Shown here one piece after another: positions 1-10,057 of a stretch of 64,000 nt of DNA. The position numbers and the translations under genes were made by a program. Under the pieces are notes generated by a model. It searched no databases. It was not told the DNA's origin and worked only from the letters and a program-made list of their open reading frames with translations. The DNA lies in the NCBI GenBank assembly GCA_023228465.1, contig JALOBC010000009.1, forward strand, positions 1-64,000, in the 5' to 3' direction. Positions within the stretch are counted from its first letter, which is position 1; each line of letters begins with the position of its first letter. Origin of the DNA: Dokdonella sp. GTDB taxonomy: Bacteria; Pseudomonadota; Gammaproteobacteria; Xanthomonadales; Rhodanobacteraceae.

Positions 1-107
1 GCGGGAGGGACTTCAGCCCCGATGCCCGGAAAATCCGCTTCCGTGGGAGGGACTTCAGTCCCGATGCTCCTGGGCCTCGAAAGCATCGCGGCTGAAGCCG
101 CTCCCAC
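1..107. repeat. REP-like elements at window start
   Basis: Three elements of the window-wide repeat family are present: a partial copy at 1-24, a direct copy at 43-67 (core GGGACTTCAGTCCC) and the inverted partner at 83-107 (core GCGGCTGAAGCCGC). The direct and partner copies are imperfect reverse complements separated by a short linker, giving a paired BIME-like unit. The rest of the stretch up to 352 shows no convincing gene; the frames open there are antisense or out-of-frame shadows. Confidence 0.85.
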
Positions 108-352
108 GAATCACGAGCTCGATCCCGCTGCCAGAACACCCGGCTGGTGCAGGAGGGCTGGAAGGCCCGACCCTCGTTTCGTGCCTGTGCGCGCCCGGTC
201 GCGGCTGCCGCTCCTGCAACGAAATGCGGGGCATTCCGACGCAACGGGGCGCCTGCCCGGGACCGATCACAGCATCACAAGGCGACCAAGTATGATGACA
301 AGCCTCGCATGCTCCAATCGACAGGAGCGGGTCCAATATCACGGGTGCAGCA

Positions 353-709
353 ATGACCGCATCGGCATGGCTTTGGTATCTCACGTTCGCTTTCGTTCTG
401 GGTGCCTTCGGACAGTTGATTCGTGTGGCAATAGGGCTCAAGAAGCTGTCCGAGAAGAACGCCTCCCGGGATGAAAAGACCCCGTTCGATCCGAAAAAAT
501 TCTGGATAAGCATGGTGCTGGGCGCGCTGGCGGCCGTCATCACCGCCGTCGTTCAATGGAACGGTGCGGCCGACGATCTTGACCGCGACTTCGTATTCAC
601 CATGATGGCCGCCGGCTACGCAGGCTCGGACATCATAGAAGGCCTCATCGCACGGTGGACAAAAGTGCCGACCATGGTTCCCCCGGACACACCGAAGCTT
701 CCGCAATGA
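353..709 (+). CDS. small hypothetical membrane protein
   Basis: A 118-residue protein of unknown function. It shows a hydrophobic N-terminal segment at about residues 5-27, a second at about 50-69, and a weaker third at about 80-100. A charged linker (KKLSEKNASRDEK) lies between the first two and a short Pro-rich tail follows. The start at 353 is the first ATG giving a full first membrane segment, although its ribosome binding site is weak. It stands alone, with 296 bases without a recognisable gene between it and the next CDS, so context does not assign a role. A small inner-membrane protein is the only supported description. Confidence 0.6.
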   Translation: MTASAWLWYLTFAFVLGAFGQLIRVAIGLKKLSEKNASRDEKTPFDPKKFWISMVLGALAAVITAVVQWNGAADDLDRDFVFTMMAAGYAGSDIIEGLIARWTKVPTMVPPDTPKLPQ

Positions 710-1005
710 CGGGCACGGATCGGGCTTGCGGCGCAAGGGCGGGGTGAGGCGAAGTGCCTAGATTCCGTGCCGAAGTCGCGGCGTCTTCCGCTTCAGTCCA
801 CGTGCACGCGCGAGCAGCAGCGCGGCGCGGTCCGGTTCCGTCCGGCGTGGGCAAGCCGACCACCTGACTTCAGGCGCGGCCACGCCTGACCGCACATATC
901 CCAAGATCCCTTGGACGAGTGCCGTCGCAGTGCCGAAATACTCACAATCGACCGCGACGCATCCGGGCTCCAGGCCGCGGTAAGATGCTGCGCCAGGAGG
1001 ATTCC

Positions 1006-1377
1006 ATGCGTCCACGCCGCACCGCCAGCCCGAAAAGAAAGCTGCGCCAGCGGATTACCGATCCGGCGGCGACCGAGCAGCTCAACGACCTTGCCCGCCG
1101 TGCGTCGTACGGTGGCAACCCCGAGCACAAGCGCAACCCGGGCGACTTCGGCCTGAGCCCGCCCGCATTGCCTCGCCAGGGAAAATCCCTGTGCGATGAC
1201 ACCGGCATCGTTCGGCGCCAGGATGCGGTGGCATTGCTCAAACATGCGTTCGAGCGTGGATTGGTGAGCGTGCAAGAGCGCAACGGCTGGCCACAGAACA
1301 TCTGGGCGGTCACTGACGAGGGCATCGCCGTCGAAGGGATGCTTGAGAACCCCACAAGCGGCGCATATCACGGCTAA
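1006..1377 (+). CDS. small basic protein, partner of the ImmA-like gene; probably truncated
   Basis: A 123-residue protein of unknown function. The start is set by AGGAGG at 995-1000, five bases before ATG 1006. It has an Arg/Lys-rich N-terminus (about residues 1-20), a conserved-looking GNPEHKRNPGDFGL block near residue 41, and a C-terminal part ending GAYHG. The frame stops at TAA 1375-1377 but continues sensibly for 19 more codons (Pro, then MPSSDPLAAEVRARWSTR) to TGA 1435-1437. That second stop would overlap the next gene's ATG (1434) as ATGA. This suggests the gene formerly ended at 1437 and that TAA replaced a Tyr codon. The arrangement points to a co-translated pair with the next gene. 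No function is claimed. Confidence 0.65.
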   Translation: MRPRRTASPKRKLRQRITDPAATEQLNDLARRASYGGNPEHKRNPGDFGLSPPALPRQGKSLCDDTGIVRRQDAVALLKHAFERGLVSVQERNGWPQNIWAVTDEGIAVEGMLENPTSGAYHG

Positions 1378-1433
1378 CCCATGCCTTCCAGCGACCCACT
1401 TGCCGCGGAAGTTCGGGCCCGATGGAGCACGCG

Positions 1434-2753
1434 ATGAACTTCTCCATTGCCTGGCAATGGCTGTCTTCCATCCACGAACCCGCCGAAGTCAGGGAGACTG
1501 GGGCCAACCTGAAAATGAGGCTCGGCCACGACACCCTCACCCGCAATGTGGATGATTGGTCCGGAACGGTCCGCGATGAAGCGCGTTTGTCGGCATACCC
1601 GCTGGCGCTCTGGCTGGCAGCCAACTGGTGGCGCTTGCGCTGGGAATCCCTGCCTTCCCGACAGCCGGATCTTGCGTGGCGGATGTCCCATGAAATGGTG
1701 GCTGCCGGGTTCGGATATGTCTGGCCGCAAATCGTGATGGCGTCGGATGGCGAGTCGATCCAGTTATGGGCGGCTGCCACAGGCGAAGAGGCGACGTCGC
1801 CCATTCGCTACTTGACAAGCACGCACGGAACGATCCCGGCAGATGAATTCGAGCGCGTACTCGACGATTTCTTCGTTGGCACCATTGCGCGTCTGGATGC
1901 ACGAAACGTTGCCGATACGGCGCTTCATGGACTTCTGAAGGAATTGTCCGAGGAGCGCTCTGATCCCGAGCTGGCCCGGTACCGGCGCCTGGAAGCGATT
2001 GCAGGATTCGACGCCGGCGAAGGCCCCGCGGACCTGCTGGATGAACTCGAGGGCCTGGTGGCGCAGGCAGGCATCGATGCAACGCAGGAAATTGCAGCCA
2101 TACAGACTGGAACGGAACCTACGGCTGCGATCGCAGCTGCCAACCGCATGGCCGCGCAACATGGCGTGCAGGCAAAACCGCTGGACGCGATTCGCCAGGC
2201 AGCGCAGTCCGTGTCCGTTGCCACCCCCGCATGGCTGCGCGGGAGGGAACTTGCAAACAAGTTGCGGGAGAGCCTGCAGCTTGACGGTCAGCCGATCACC
2301 GACCAGCAACTTCACGAGATCATGGGCGTCTCAACGGCGCAGCTTGCAATGCTCCCCGAAGCCGAACGCACCCCCCTCAGCCTTGCGATTCGCAGTGCAA
2401 ATGAAGTGCTCACGCTGCATTTGCGCAAGCGCAGACCCGACTCCCAGCGCTTCGAACTGGCGCGGCTTCTCGCCGACCAGGCCCTTGCGAGCGAATCCGA
2501 CCGGTGGTTACCCAGCACCGACGCCAAAACTTCCAGGCAAAAAACGCAGCGCGCATTTGCTGCCGAGTTTCTTTGTCCTTTCGACAGCTTGAAGCACTAT
2601 CTCGGCGACGACCTGTCCGAGGACGCGATGGATGATGCCGCGCATCACTTCGATGTCAGCTCGCTCGCGGTACGTGCTCAACTGGTCAACCACGGCGCGC
2701 TGCCACGCGAACAACTGGCCGACACGGTGCTGTTCCCCTACCCCGTCACCTGA
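1434..2753 (+). CDS. protein with degenerate ImmA/IrrE-like domain
   Basis: A 439-residue protein. ATG 1434 is preferred over ATG 1422 because TGGAG (1423-1427) sits six bases upstream and because it would form ATGA with the ancestral stop of the preceding gene. The N-terminal half (to about residue 200) has no domain I can name; it holds a Trp-rich stretch (SAYPLALWLAANWWRLRWE). The C-terminal quarter resembles ImmA/IrrE metallopeptidases: RFELARLLAD at residues 339-348 aligns with the RFxxAHELGH zinc site, followed by QRAFAAEFLCP, like the family's (E/R)xxANxFAAxLLMP. The HExxH residues are replaced, so zinc peptidase activity is not expected. It may be a binding or regulatory protein paired with the upstream product. 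Confidence 0.7.
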   Translation: MNFSIAWQWLSSIHEPAEVRETGANLKMRLGHDTLTRNVDDWSGTVRDEARLSAYPLALWLAANWWRLRWESLPSRQPDLAWRMSHEMVAAGFGYVWPQIVMASDGESIQLWAAATGEEATSPIRYLTSTHGTIPADEFERVLDDFFVGTIARLDARNVADTALHGLLKELSEERSDPELARYRRLEAIAGFDAGEGPADLLDELEGLVAQAGIDATQEIAAIQTGTEPTAAIAAANRMAAQHGVQAKPLDAIRQAAQSVSVATPAWLRGRELANKLRESLQLDGQPITDQQLHEIMGVSTAQLAMLPEAERTPLSLAIRSANEVLTLHLRKRRPDSQRFELARLLADQALASESDRWLPSTDAKTSRQKTQRAFAAEFLCPFDSLKHYLGDDLSEDAMDDAAHHFDVSSLAVRAQLVNHGALPREQLADTVLFPYPVT

Positions 2754-2780
2754 ACGTACGGCGATGACGACGCGAAGAGA

Positions 2781-3046
2781 TCAGAGATCCCGACCCGAAC
2801 TGCCGCGCGCTGCATTTTCGCGTGCCCGGCCGCGGCGGGCCGGGCGCAGCTCGATGCCCGCATTCAAGGAAACATGCGGATAACCACCCAGCCGATCCAC
2901 GTTCAAGATCACGGCCCGCTGCGCCTCACTGCAATGCAGTCCGGTCATGTCCAGCTCCGGGGCATGACCGATGCAGGCGTACATGCGCGCGAAATGCTGG
3001 ATCGAGCGAAAGTTGGCCGTGGCGATACGAAAAGGCTTCTTGCCCG

Positions 3047-3050
<4 letters not shown>
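2781..3050 (-). CDS. small hypothetical protein translationally coupled to uxs
   Basis: An 89-residue reading frame whose ATG (3048-3050) overlaps the uxs stop as ATGA, the usual sign of coupled translation. The N-terminal 70 residues ([23 protein letters not shown] and on) look protein-like. The last 20 residues are very Arg/Ala-rich and are encoded by a GC palindrome at 2824-2845. I do not recognise a family. It ends 28 bases from the convergent ImmA-like gene. It may be a real accessory gene of the polysaccharide cluster or a chance frame; the precise overlap and absence of an alternative gene favour the former. Confidence 0.45.
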
Positions 3051-4009
<959 letters not shown>

Positions 4010-4129
4010 TGTGTTCTCATTGAACCGCCTCGGGATTGCGCGGGCGACCAAAGGTCAGCCGCACAAGCATCTAGCGTCGTGTGGGGGGACGCGCTGCCAT
4101 CACGCTTCAGCCCAGATGCCAGCGCGCCG

Positions 4130-4879
4130 TCAGGACTTCTTGACCGCCCTGACCAATATCAACGAAGCAGGCAGCATCCAAAATGTGGCCGCCGGGAGTG
4201 TCGGATCGAAGAAGGCTACCTTGTCGACCTGCATTCCAAGTCGCTCTAGTACTGTTACGATTCCTTGGCGCGTGTAGGTGGTGCGGGACGTATCAAGGTA
4301 CGCATAGCGCCGAGTGATGTGGGCACGCCGGAGCATACTTTGAACGTGACGAATGAGGGAATGGTAGTTTGCGACCGACAAGAAGAGATGTCCGCCCGGC
4401 TTCAGTACTCGGACCAGCTCCTGTAGGGCTTGCTCTGGCGCCTCCACATACTCAATAACGCTGGAGCACAGCACACCATCAAAGTTCGCATCTTCAAACT
4501 CGAGCCGTTCGATGGTTTCGACCACCCCAAAACTAAAGGCGCCTGCTGGGTCAATCCGATTCTGCTCTTCGCGTGCACGCCGAATCATGCCGGGCGAGCC
4601 GTCGATTGCCTCCCCGCTCGCGCCAAGCTCATTAAGGACGCGTGTGAGGATGCCCGAGCCACATCCCGCATCTAGCCAATGGGAGCCAGGCAAAACCATA
4701 CTCCCAAGTTCCCTTACTATAACCTCCAGGCGCTTACGAAATCCGCGCTTTGCATATCCTGCAGTCCACGTACCCGCAAGCCCCTCGTGATACCGGGCGC
4801 CCGCAGCCAACGTCTGCCCGCACCTCGCCTTCTCCAAGCTATTCTCCATTTCGAATTCGCGCCCCAACCGATCCAACAT
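4130..4879 (-). CDS. class I SAM-dependent methyltransferase
   Basis: About 249 residues. Motif I (LDAGCGSG), an acidic post-I region and a FDGVLCSSVIEYVEAPEQAL / VRVLKPGGHLFLSV stretch identify a Rossmann-fold methyltransferase. The C-terminus is hydrophobic (TFWMLPASLILVRAVKK). The frame is open to 4924, overlapping the upstream glycosyltransferase; ATG 4879, just after that gene's stop, is used here, but ATG 4921 or the downstream ATG of MENSLEK cannot be excluded. Its place among glycosyltransferases suggests methylation of a sugar or of a lipid-linked glycan. The acceptor is unknown. Confidence 0.8.
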   Translation of the reverse strand: MLDRLGREFEMENSLEKARCGQTLAAGARYHEGLAGTWTAGYAKRGFRKRLEVIVRELGSMVLPGSHWLDAGCGSGILTRVLNELGASGEAIDGSPGMIRRAREEQNRIDPAGAFSFGVVETIERLEFEDANFDGVLCSSVIEYVEAPEQALQELVRVLKPGGHLFLSVANYHSLIRHVQSMLRRAHITRRYAYLDTSRTTYTRQGIVTVLERLGMQVDKVAFFDPTLPAATFWMLPASLILVRAVKKS

Positions 4880-4883
4880 GTAG

Positions 4884-5690
4884 TCACTTATGCAAATCAA
4901 CGCCATCCTTCTCCACGCCATCAATACGTGCCGCCAGGCCCGTACGGTACATAACCGCTTCCGCGATCATTCGATCCATAGCGTAAAGGATCCCCAACCG
5001 CCCAGATCGGAACCCCAACTTAAGCAGCAGCGAAAATAACGGTGTAAGTAGAACAAACAACGGTGTGGTTACGCGAAGGCGATCACGAGGGCGCACAGCC
5101 CCCAACTGATATCGCTGAACAAGCTTCTGCGCATAGCGCACCTGTGACGCTAGAAAGCTGGCGTATGGTTTGCGATCGTCATGCACCAAAGGATGTATGA
5201 GCTTAACTATCCGCGCGCCCGCAACCGGCGCCTCCGCATGTCCGGTCCCGACGAACAAAGCGCGCCCCGGCCGGAAGACGAAGGCTTTCGGCGGGCACAG
5301 GGAGCCTGCCTTCAACGCATGTCCATCGACCCACATTTCAATCGGGGCACACAGAACGTCCCATTGCATCGAAATCGAACCCACATATCCCTCCACCTCA
5401 TCGCGCAAGGTTGGCGAGACGATCATATCCGCATCGAGCACGACCACGGCATCAAACTGGCCCCCGGCACACGAAATCACATCGTTGTACGCGGTACAAT
5501 GGTCCACATATCCATAGCTTTCACACCGAATCCCATCGAACGTCTCCACGATTGCGCGCGTATTGTCAGTTGAACCCGAATCCAGTACATGTATCCTCCA
5601 CCCCGTCTGCTCCAGCGCAGCGAGGCATCGGCCGATATTGCTTGCCTCGTCCTTGGCCAGGACATACGCTCCAATCAATACGCGAGACAT
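4884..5690 (-). CDS. family 2 glycosyltransferase
   Basis: A 268-residue GT-A enzyme. It begins with the typical LIGAYVLAKDEASNIGRCLAAL, continues with HVLDSGSTDNTRAIV, and has the metal-binding DAD in VVVLDADMIVSP. Two hydrophobic segments near the C-terminus (LFVLLTPLFSLLLKLGF) suggest membrane association. The start at ATG 5690 gives the normal family N-terminus. It resembles WaaE/KdtX-like transferases of LPS loci in its opening motif, but donor and acceptor cannot be read from sequence. Its stop lies five bases from the start chosen for the next methyltransferase gene. Confidence 0.85.
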   Translation of the reverse strand: MSRVLIGAYVLAKDEASNIGRCLAALEQTGWRIHVLDSGSTDNTRAIVETFDGIRCESYGYVDHCTAYNDVISCAGGQFDAVVVLDADMIVSPTLRDEVEGYVGSISMQWDVLCAPIEMWVDGHALKAGSLCPPKAFVFRPGRALFVGTGHAEAPVAGARIVKLIHPLVHDDRKPYASFLASQVRYAQKLVQRYQLGAVRPRDRLRVTTPLFVLLTPLFSLLLKLGFRSGRLGILYAMDRMIAEAVMYRTGLAARIDGVEKDGVDLHK

Positions 5691-5751
5691 ATGGGCCGCC
5701 CTACTCCAACCGAAATTTTCCAAGTCGTCCCTTCACGCAGCGGACGCGAAA

Positions 5752-6879
5752 TCAGTCCAGCCGCACGCAATCAGGTGGCGAGCCACCGAAGACAATCCAG
5801 TGATAGGCGGCATGTAACTGTCCTGCGATCGTGCTCCAACCAAAGTCCCGGCCCATCCATCGACGCCCATTTCGTCCCATGATGGCCAGCGACTCCGGCG
5901 TCAGGGCCAACGCGTGGTCGAGCGTTGCGTGAAGAACATCCAAATCGTTCTCTATCCACCAACCACATTGCTCGCTTTCGAGCCCACTCCAAGGGGCGCC
6001 ATGCGTGACCACAGCCGGGCAGCCTCGCGCCAACGCTTCGGCCACCACCATCGCAAAATTCTCCGAATACGTCGGCAGCACGAACAAAGACGCGCCATCA
6101 TAAGCCGCATCCTTGGCCGCACCGTAGGCCGGTCCTGTGAAAACAACTCTTTGCACGTCAAGTCGTGCGGCCAGGGCCTTCACGTGCGCAACGTGCTCTG
6201 CCTCGCCAGCACCCACGATCTCCAGCCGCCAATTGGGGTGGTGCCTTTCGAGCCGTTGCCAGGCACACAATAATGTATCAATCCCCTTCTTTGGATGAAT
6301 GCGACTTAAGAAAAGAAGCGTTCTCATCGCTTCGGCGCGCACCGCTACGGATGCTTCCGGAATGTCGATCCCGTTCGGAACGATCGCAACAGGTACGCGC
6401 AACTTGAGCGCCCTGACCTCCTGATACTCATCCTCGGAAGTTACATGGATCAAATCCGCGCGAGTCAGCGCGAGTCGCTGCGCCGGCCACAAGATCCGCT
6501 TGATTACTCGACGTCGATTGAGGGCCCAAGTCGACAATGTCCCATGCGGCGACGTGACGAGTTTCGCCTTTCGACCAAAATTCACAACGCCAGAGGCCAC
6601 ATTGACCATTGACCAGAGGCTGTGGTTGTGCAGAACGTCAACCTCACCAGCCGCATGGCGCATCGCTCGCATCATGTCGCTGGATACAGCGAACCGCGGC
6701 AGGATCCCCCACTGTTGATGAACACTGAGCTTCACTCCGGGGATCGGCGCACCCGCCGCAAGGCATTTCAGTTCAACGGAATCGCCCAGCTCAGCCAATG
6801 CCTCGCACAACCGATATAAAACGTAGGTGGGACCCGAGGCTTCTTGGTCAATATGTGGAACGATCTGGAGCAATTTCAT
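5752..6879 (-). CDS. GT4-type glycosyltransferase
   Basis: A 375-residue GT-B enzyme. The N-terminus MKLLQIVPHIDQEASGPTY is followed by LHNHSLWSM. The C-terminal nucleotide-sugar domain has LFLSRIHPKKGIDTLLCAWQRL, IVGAGE and the EX7E-type signature in SENFAMVVAEALARGCPAVVT. ATG 6879 is chosen; the 60 open codons upstream have no family similarity. It is part of the co-directional polysaccharide cluster, where it should transfer one sugar to the growing lipid-linked repeat unit. Specificity unknown. Confidence 0.87.
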   Translation of the reverse strand: MKLLQIVPHIDQEASGPTYVLYRLCEALAELGDSVELKCLAAGAPIPGVKLSVHQQWGILPRFAVSSDMMRAMRHAAGEVDVLHNHSLWSMVNVASGVVNFGRKAKLVTSPHGTLSTWALNRRRVIKRILWPAQRLALTRADLIHVTSEDEYQEVRALKLRVPVAIVPNGIDIPEASVAVRAEAMRTLLFLSRIHPKKGIDTLLCAWQRLERHHPNWRLEIVGAGEAEHVAHVKALAARLDVQRVVFTGPAYGAAKDAAYDGASLFVLPTYSENFAMVVAEALARGCPAVVTHGAPWSGLESEQCGWWIENDLDVLHATLDHALALTPESLAIMGRNGRRWMGRDFGWSTIAGQLHAAYHWIVFGGSPPDCVRLD

Positions 6880-7068
6880 TGAATCCACCTTATCCGTAAC
6901 CGGTAGGGCGTACCCATAGCGGAACCCCCCCTGCTTAAAACGCGGCGAAACGAGCAAGTTCTTCGCAGCGGAAGATGTGCGCAATCTCGCCATCAGTGCG
7001 CCATACCTATGCTGGACAACGCCCAACTGGTTGCCTTCCGCGAACAGCAGCGGGCCCACGATCTGCAG

Positions 7069-8349
7069 TCAAGGAGCAAACCTCCTACCCTCCATACGCG
7101 AGGCCCTCCCAACTATATCTCTCCGCTCAAGCAGCCTATGCCAGACATCCGAGTAAACCGCTCGACACATCCGCTCTTCAAAGAACTTCTCGACAGTCGC
7201 GCGTGCAGCCCGACCCATGGCATCATTCGACACAGGATCGACGAGGAGCGACTGTAGTCTGTCGCGAAATGTTGCTGCATCGTCTCGCGGTACGAGATAA
7301 CCATCCTGGCCATCCGAAATGATTTCTTCCGGTCCACCACACCGCGTTGCCACCGCCGGCACTCCGCACGCCATTGCCTCGATCAGCACCATCCCGAACC
7401 CCTCCTCGTCCGACGACATCGCAAAGGCCGCAGCGTTCTGATAGAGCTGCAGCAAGCCTGCATCGTCCGGTCGCTCAATGAATTTTACCTGTTGGCGCAG
7501 GCCCAACGCTTCGCATCGTCGCCAGAAGGCCTGGGACGGTCCACTTGATCCTGCGAGTACCAACCCCACCCTTCCCAACGTTGCCGGAGGAAGCATCGCG
7601 TAAGCCTCCAGCAAGAGATCGACGTTCTTGCGCGGGTCGTCTAGTCGACCAACGCATAACAGATAGGGCCTTTGCCAGCGTCGACATGTTTCGACTGGGC
7701 GGAAGTGCTCGCAATCAACCCCAGGTGGAGCGAAACGGATGTCCCTGTGCCCGGCCGCATTGCGCCGCCTTGAGTAATCCAACATCCAGCGATTCTCCAC
7801 GAGTATCGCGTCCGCTACATCCAAGCCCAAATCATCCAGATGCCGCGTCACCCTCGTCATCCTTCGGCGCCACCAGCCCATCGCGCCAATTGGGTTGCTC
7901 GCGTGTCTCCGTCGCTCCACGGTGGCGAGAGTCGCGACCTGCAATGCAACGGGCTTACCGAGATCGGCCACCACATTTGCCCAAGCTGGCGTACCACACA
8001 CCACCTGGATAAGATCGCAATTCGACAGTTCCGCGCTCAACACCTTGCGTGGCATATATCGTTGGAACTCAAGTTCGCACGCCATTGCGCCGACATGCAC
8101 GAAACCGTCGCAATCCCGTGCTTCATGTCGCACCCGGACACCTCGAGCCCAGGTGCTAGGGCGCACAATTCTCACACTCGCATCATCCGACGCGGAAGTC
8201 GCCAAGGACACCTGCAGTAGGTCGAACACGCCTGCATCAAGAATGGCTCTCCGGACGAAAGCCGCGACGGTCGCAACTCCACCACTCAGACGAAGGTCGG
8301 GAACGAGCAATCCGATTCGCGGCCTCCTCGCGACACTATCAACTTTCAT
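7069..8349 (-). CDS. GT4-type glycosyltransferase
   Basis: A 426-residue GT-B enzyme. PRIGLLVPDLRLSGGVATVAAFVRRA is a typical acceptor-domain opening. PYLLCVGRLDDPRKNVDLLLEAY, LVLAGSSGPS and the EEGFGMVLIEAMACGVPAVAT signature mark the GT4 donor domain. The start is ATG 8349; one codon upstream is TTG. A 238-base stretch separates it from wzy; I see no convincing gene there, only a frame starting with TTG that overlaps the wzy stop. The gap could hold an internal promoter. Confidence 0.87.
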   Translation of the reverse strand: MKVDSVARRPRIGLLVPDLRLSGGVATVAAFVRRAILDAGVFDLLQVSLATSASDDASVRIVRPSTWARGVRVRHEARDCDGFVHVGAMACELEFQRYMPRKVLSAELSNCDLIQVVCGTPAWANVVADLGKPVALQVATLATVERRRHASNPIGAMGWWRRRMTRVTRHLDDLGLDVADAILVENRWMLDYSRRRNAAGHRDIRFAPPGVDCEHFRPVETCRRWQRPYLLCVGRLDDPRKNVDLLLEAYAMLPPATLGRVGLVLAGSSGPSQAFWRRCEALGLRQQVKFIERPDDAGLLQLYQNAAAFAMSSDEEGFGMVLIEAMACGVPAVATRCGGPEEIISDGQDGYLVPRDDAATFRDRLQSLLVDPVSNDAMGRAARATVEKFFEERMCRAVYSDVWHRLLERRDIVGRASRMEGRRFAP

Positions 8350-8590
8350 CAATGCCGCGCCGGAACCAAGTCAAAACTTGCGAAACGGCTATACTCGCCA
8401 CGCTCTGCCTCCAACTTTTCGCGACTGCAACGTGGCAGGCATGACTCGGGAATGTAGCCTGTAGTCAGGAGCTGATCACCAAACGTTAGCAAGCGCATGA
8501 ACACTCCCTGCGACGAAAGAGGCGGCGGCAAGCAAAATGCCAGTGGCGCGTGTGTCGCATGGACGCTGCACACGACCACGGTCGAAAGAT

Positions 8591-10057
8591 TCAAACGGCA
8601 CCTCCAAGATTGACCTGCATTCTGCGCATGACGCGGATAAGGAATAACGCAATCGACACTGAGATCCAGGTAATTATTACTCCACCAAAAGTGAGAGAAA
8701 GGTTGCTCTCAGGAAAAAAGAACACCGAGGCCAACGTGATTCCAAATGCCACCTCAACGGGTGACTTGACCCGGTCAAGAATCCCCTTCTTCAAGAGCCC
8801 GATCAGAAAGCCAATGCACAAACTCAGACCGCAGACACCCGTCCAGCCGAAGTTCATGTACATCTCCGGCAGCCATGGAAGATTGTAGGATGTAGCGTAA
8901 TCGTCGGAGGCCACGAATCCATACTCACGTCCCCATCGGTTCCCAAGGTCCTCTGTGGGCTTTTCTGGCCAGATGCCCCGCGGAATCCACTTCGTCAAGA
9001 TTGGAAGGTAGGTTCTTCCATACTCAAACCGATCCTCTCTGGACGTCGTCAGGATGATCGCTGACGTTGTCGCCAAGTGATTGAGTCGCCCATAAGCGTT
9101 CTGCAACTGATCATCCAAACTTCCATCGCGGGTGGCGTCAATCGCCGCGGCGAACGCCTCATCGGCAACCAAATCGAGCCGCTCTTGAACGGAAGTAGAA
9201 GAGCCCTCTTTCCAAATCACATCGCGGAACTTGCCCTTTACCGGCTGGAGGACAAGAAGTGCCACGACTCCAACAAGTGCAATCTGCCAAAGAACCCGGC
9301 GCCGGCAAACCGCGTAACACACCATAATCAATTCGCCATAAGACAGCAGCCCATATAACGCACCACTCAGGAGAAAGTTGCCAAACAATAGGATCTCGAT
9401 GGGTGCGATGGTCAAGAGCACGTACCATCTCAGCGGGCGTGTAATGCTTCCGCTCCACGCTGCACACAAGGCCCAGGTAAACGCGAACAATCTCACCGAT
9501 GGGACAACCTGATCGAGCGCGGTAATCTGATAGTATTTGGTCGCGACCGACACCACGACGGCTGCAGGATAGACACAAAGAATTGCGATCGAATCGGCCC
9601 TCACCGGAAACCTCGGTGCCATCCGCGCAAGAAGATTGCCTCGGAATCGACTGGCCAAGCCGTAGCCGATAAACTCGAACGCAATGGCAACGATCACCGC
9701 AAGCAGTCCCACGGTATAGGAGTGTTCATCAACACCCAGAAGCCTACTCACACGCCGCAGCGGGTCGATGTATGCAGCCAATCCGAAGCAGATGGCAAAA
9801 AATGCGAGGTGAAGCTCGAATACCGGAATTTTGCTAAGGTCAGTGGAGCGCAACCACCGGTCGAGCGGCCAGAGCGACGCGACCAGTATCGTCGTACCGA
9901 GAAGTATGTGAAGTGGCGGCTTGTGGTACGGATTGGCAATCACCACGAAGGAGACAATTCCGCAAACGGCCAAGCGCAGGAAGTTCGAGGCAGCCCTGCC
10001 GCCCGATGTCGATCGGACCTCTTGCAGCCAATGTGAGACGCGAGAATTCGCTATCAT
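8591..10057 (-). CDS. wzy: O-antigen/EPS polymerase-like membrane protein
   Basis: A 488-residue integral membrane protein with about eleven to thirteen hydrophobic segments and a large hydrophilic loop at roughly residues 275-400 (WKEGSSTSVQERLD to GREYGFVASDD). The late segment has PWLPEMYMNFGWTGVCGLSLCIGFLIGLL, a pattern common in Wzy/O-antigen polymerases. Wzy proteins are poorly conserved, so the call rests on topology, this loop and the Wzx, AsnB and glycosyltransferase context. It would polymerise undecaprenyl-linked repeat units at the periplasmic face. Its ATG overlaps the stop of the upstream gene as ATGA. Confidence 0.75.
   Translation of the reverse strand: MIANSRVSHWLQEVRSTSGGRAASNFLRLAVCGIVSFVVIANPYHKPPLHILLGTTILVASLWPLDRWLRSTDLSKIPVFELHLAFFAICFGLAAYIDPLRRVSRLLGVDEHSYTVGLLAVIVAIAFEFIGYGLASRFRGNLLARMAPRFPVRADSIAILCVYPAAVVVSVATKYYQITALDQVVPSVRLFAFTWALCAAWSGSITRPLRWYVLLTIAPIEILLFGNFLLSGALYGLLSYGELIMVCYAVCRRRVLWQIALVGVVALLVLQPVKGKFRDVIWKEGSSTSVQERLDLVADEAFAAAIDATRDGSLDDQLQNAYGRLNHLATTSAIILTTSREDRFEYGRTYLPILTKWIPRGIWPEKPTEDLGNRWGREYGFVASDDYATSYNLPWLPEMYMNFGWTGVCGLSLCIGFLIGLLKKGILDRVKSPVEVAFGITLASVFFFPESNLSLTFGGVIITWISVSIALFLIRVMRRMQVNLGGAV

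Noticed and set aside
2824-2845. GC-rich palindrome (GCCCGGCC ... GGCCGGGC) as a bidirectional terminator
   Set aside because: It lies within the 3' coding part of the small uxs-coupled frame and has no T-run on either strand, so a terminator role is not supported by sequence alone.
8349-8594. 81-codon frame between wzy and the GT4 gene, beginning with TTG overlapping the wzy stop
   Set aside because: Weak start, no recognisable features and composition unlike the neighbouring coding sequence; treated as a spacer.
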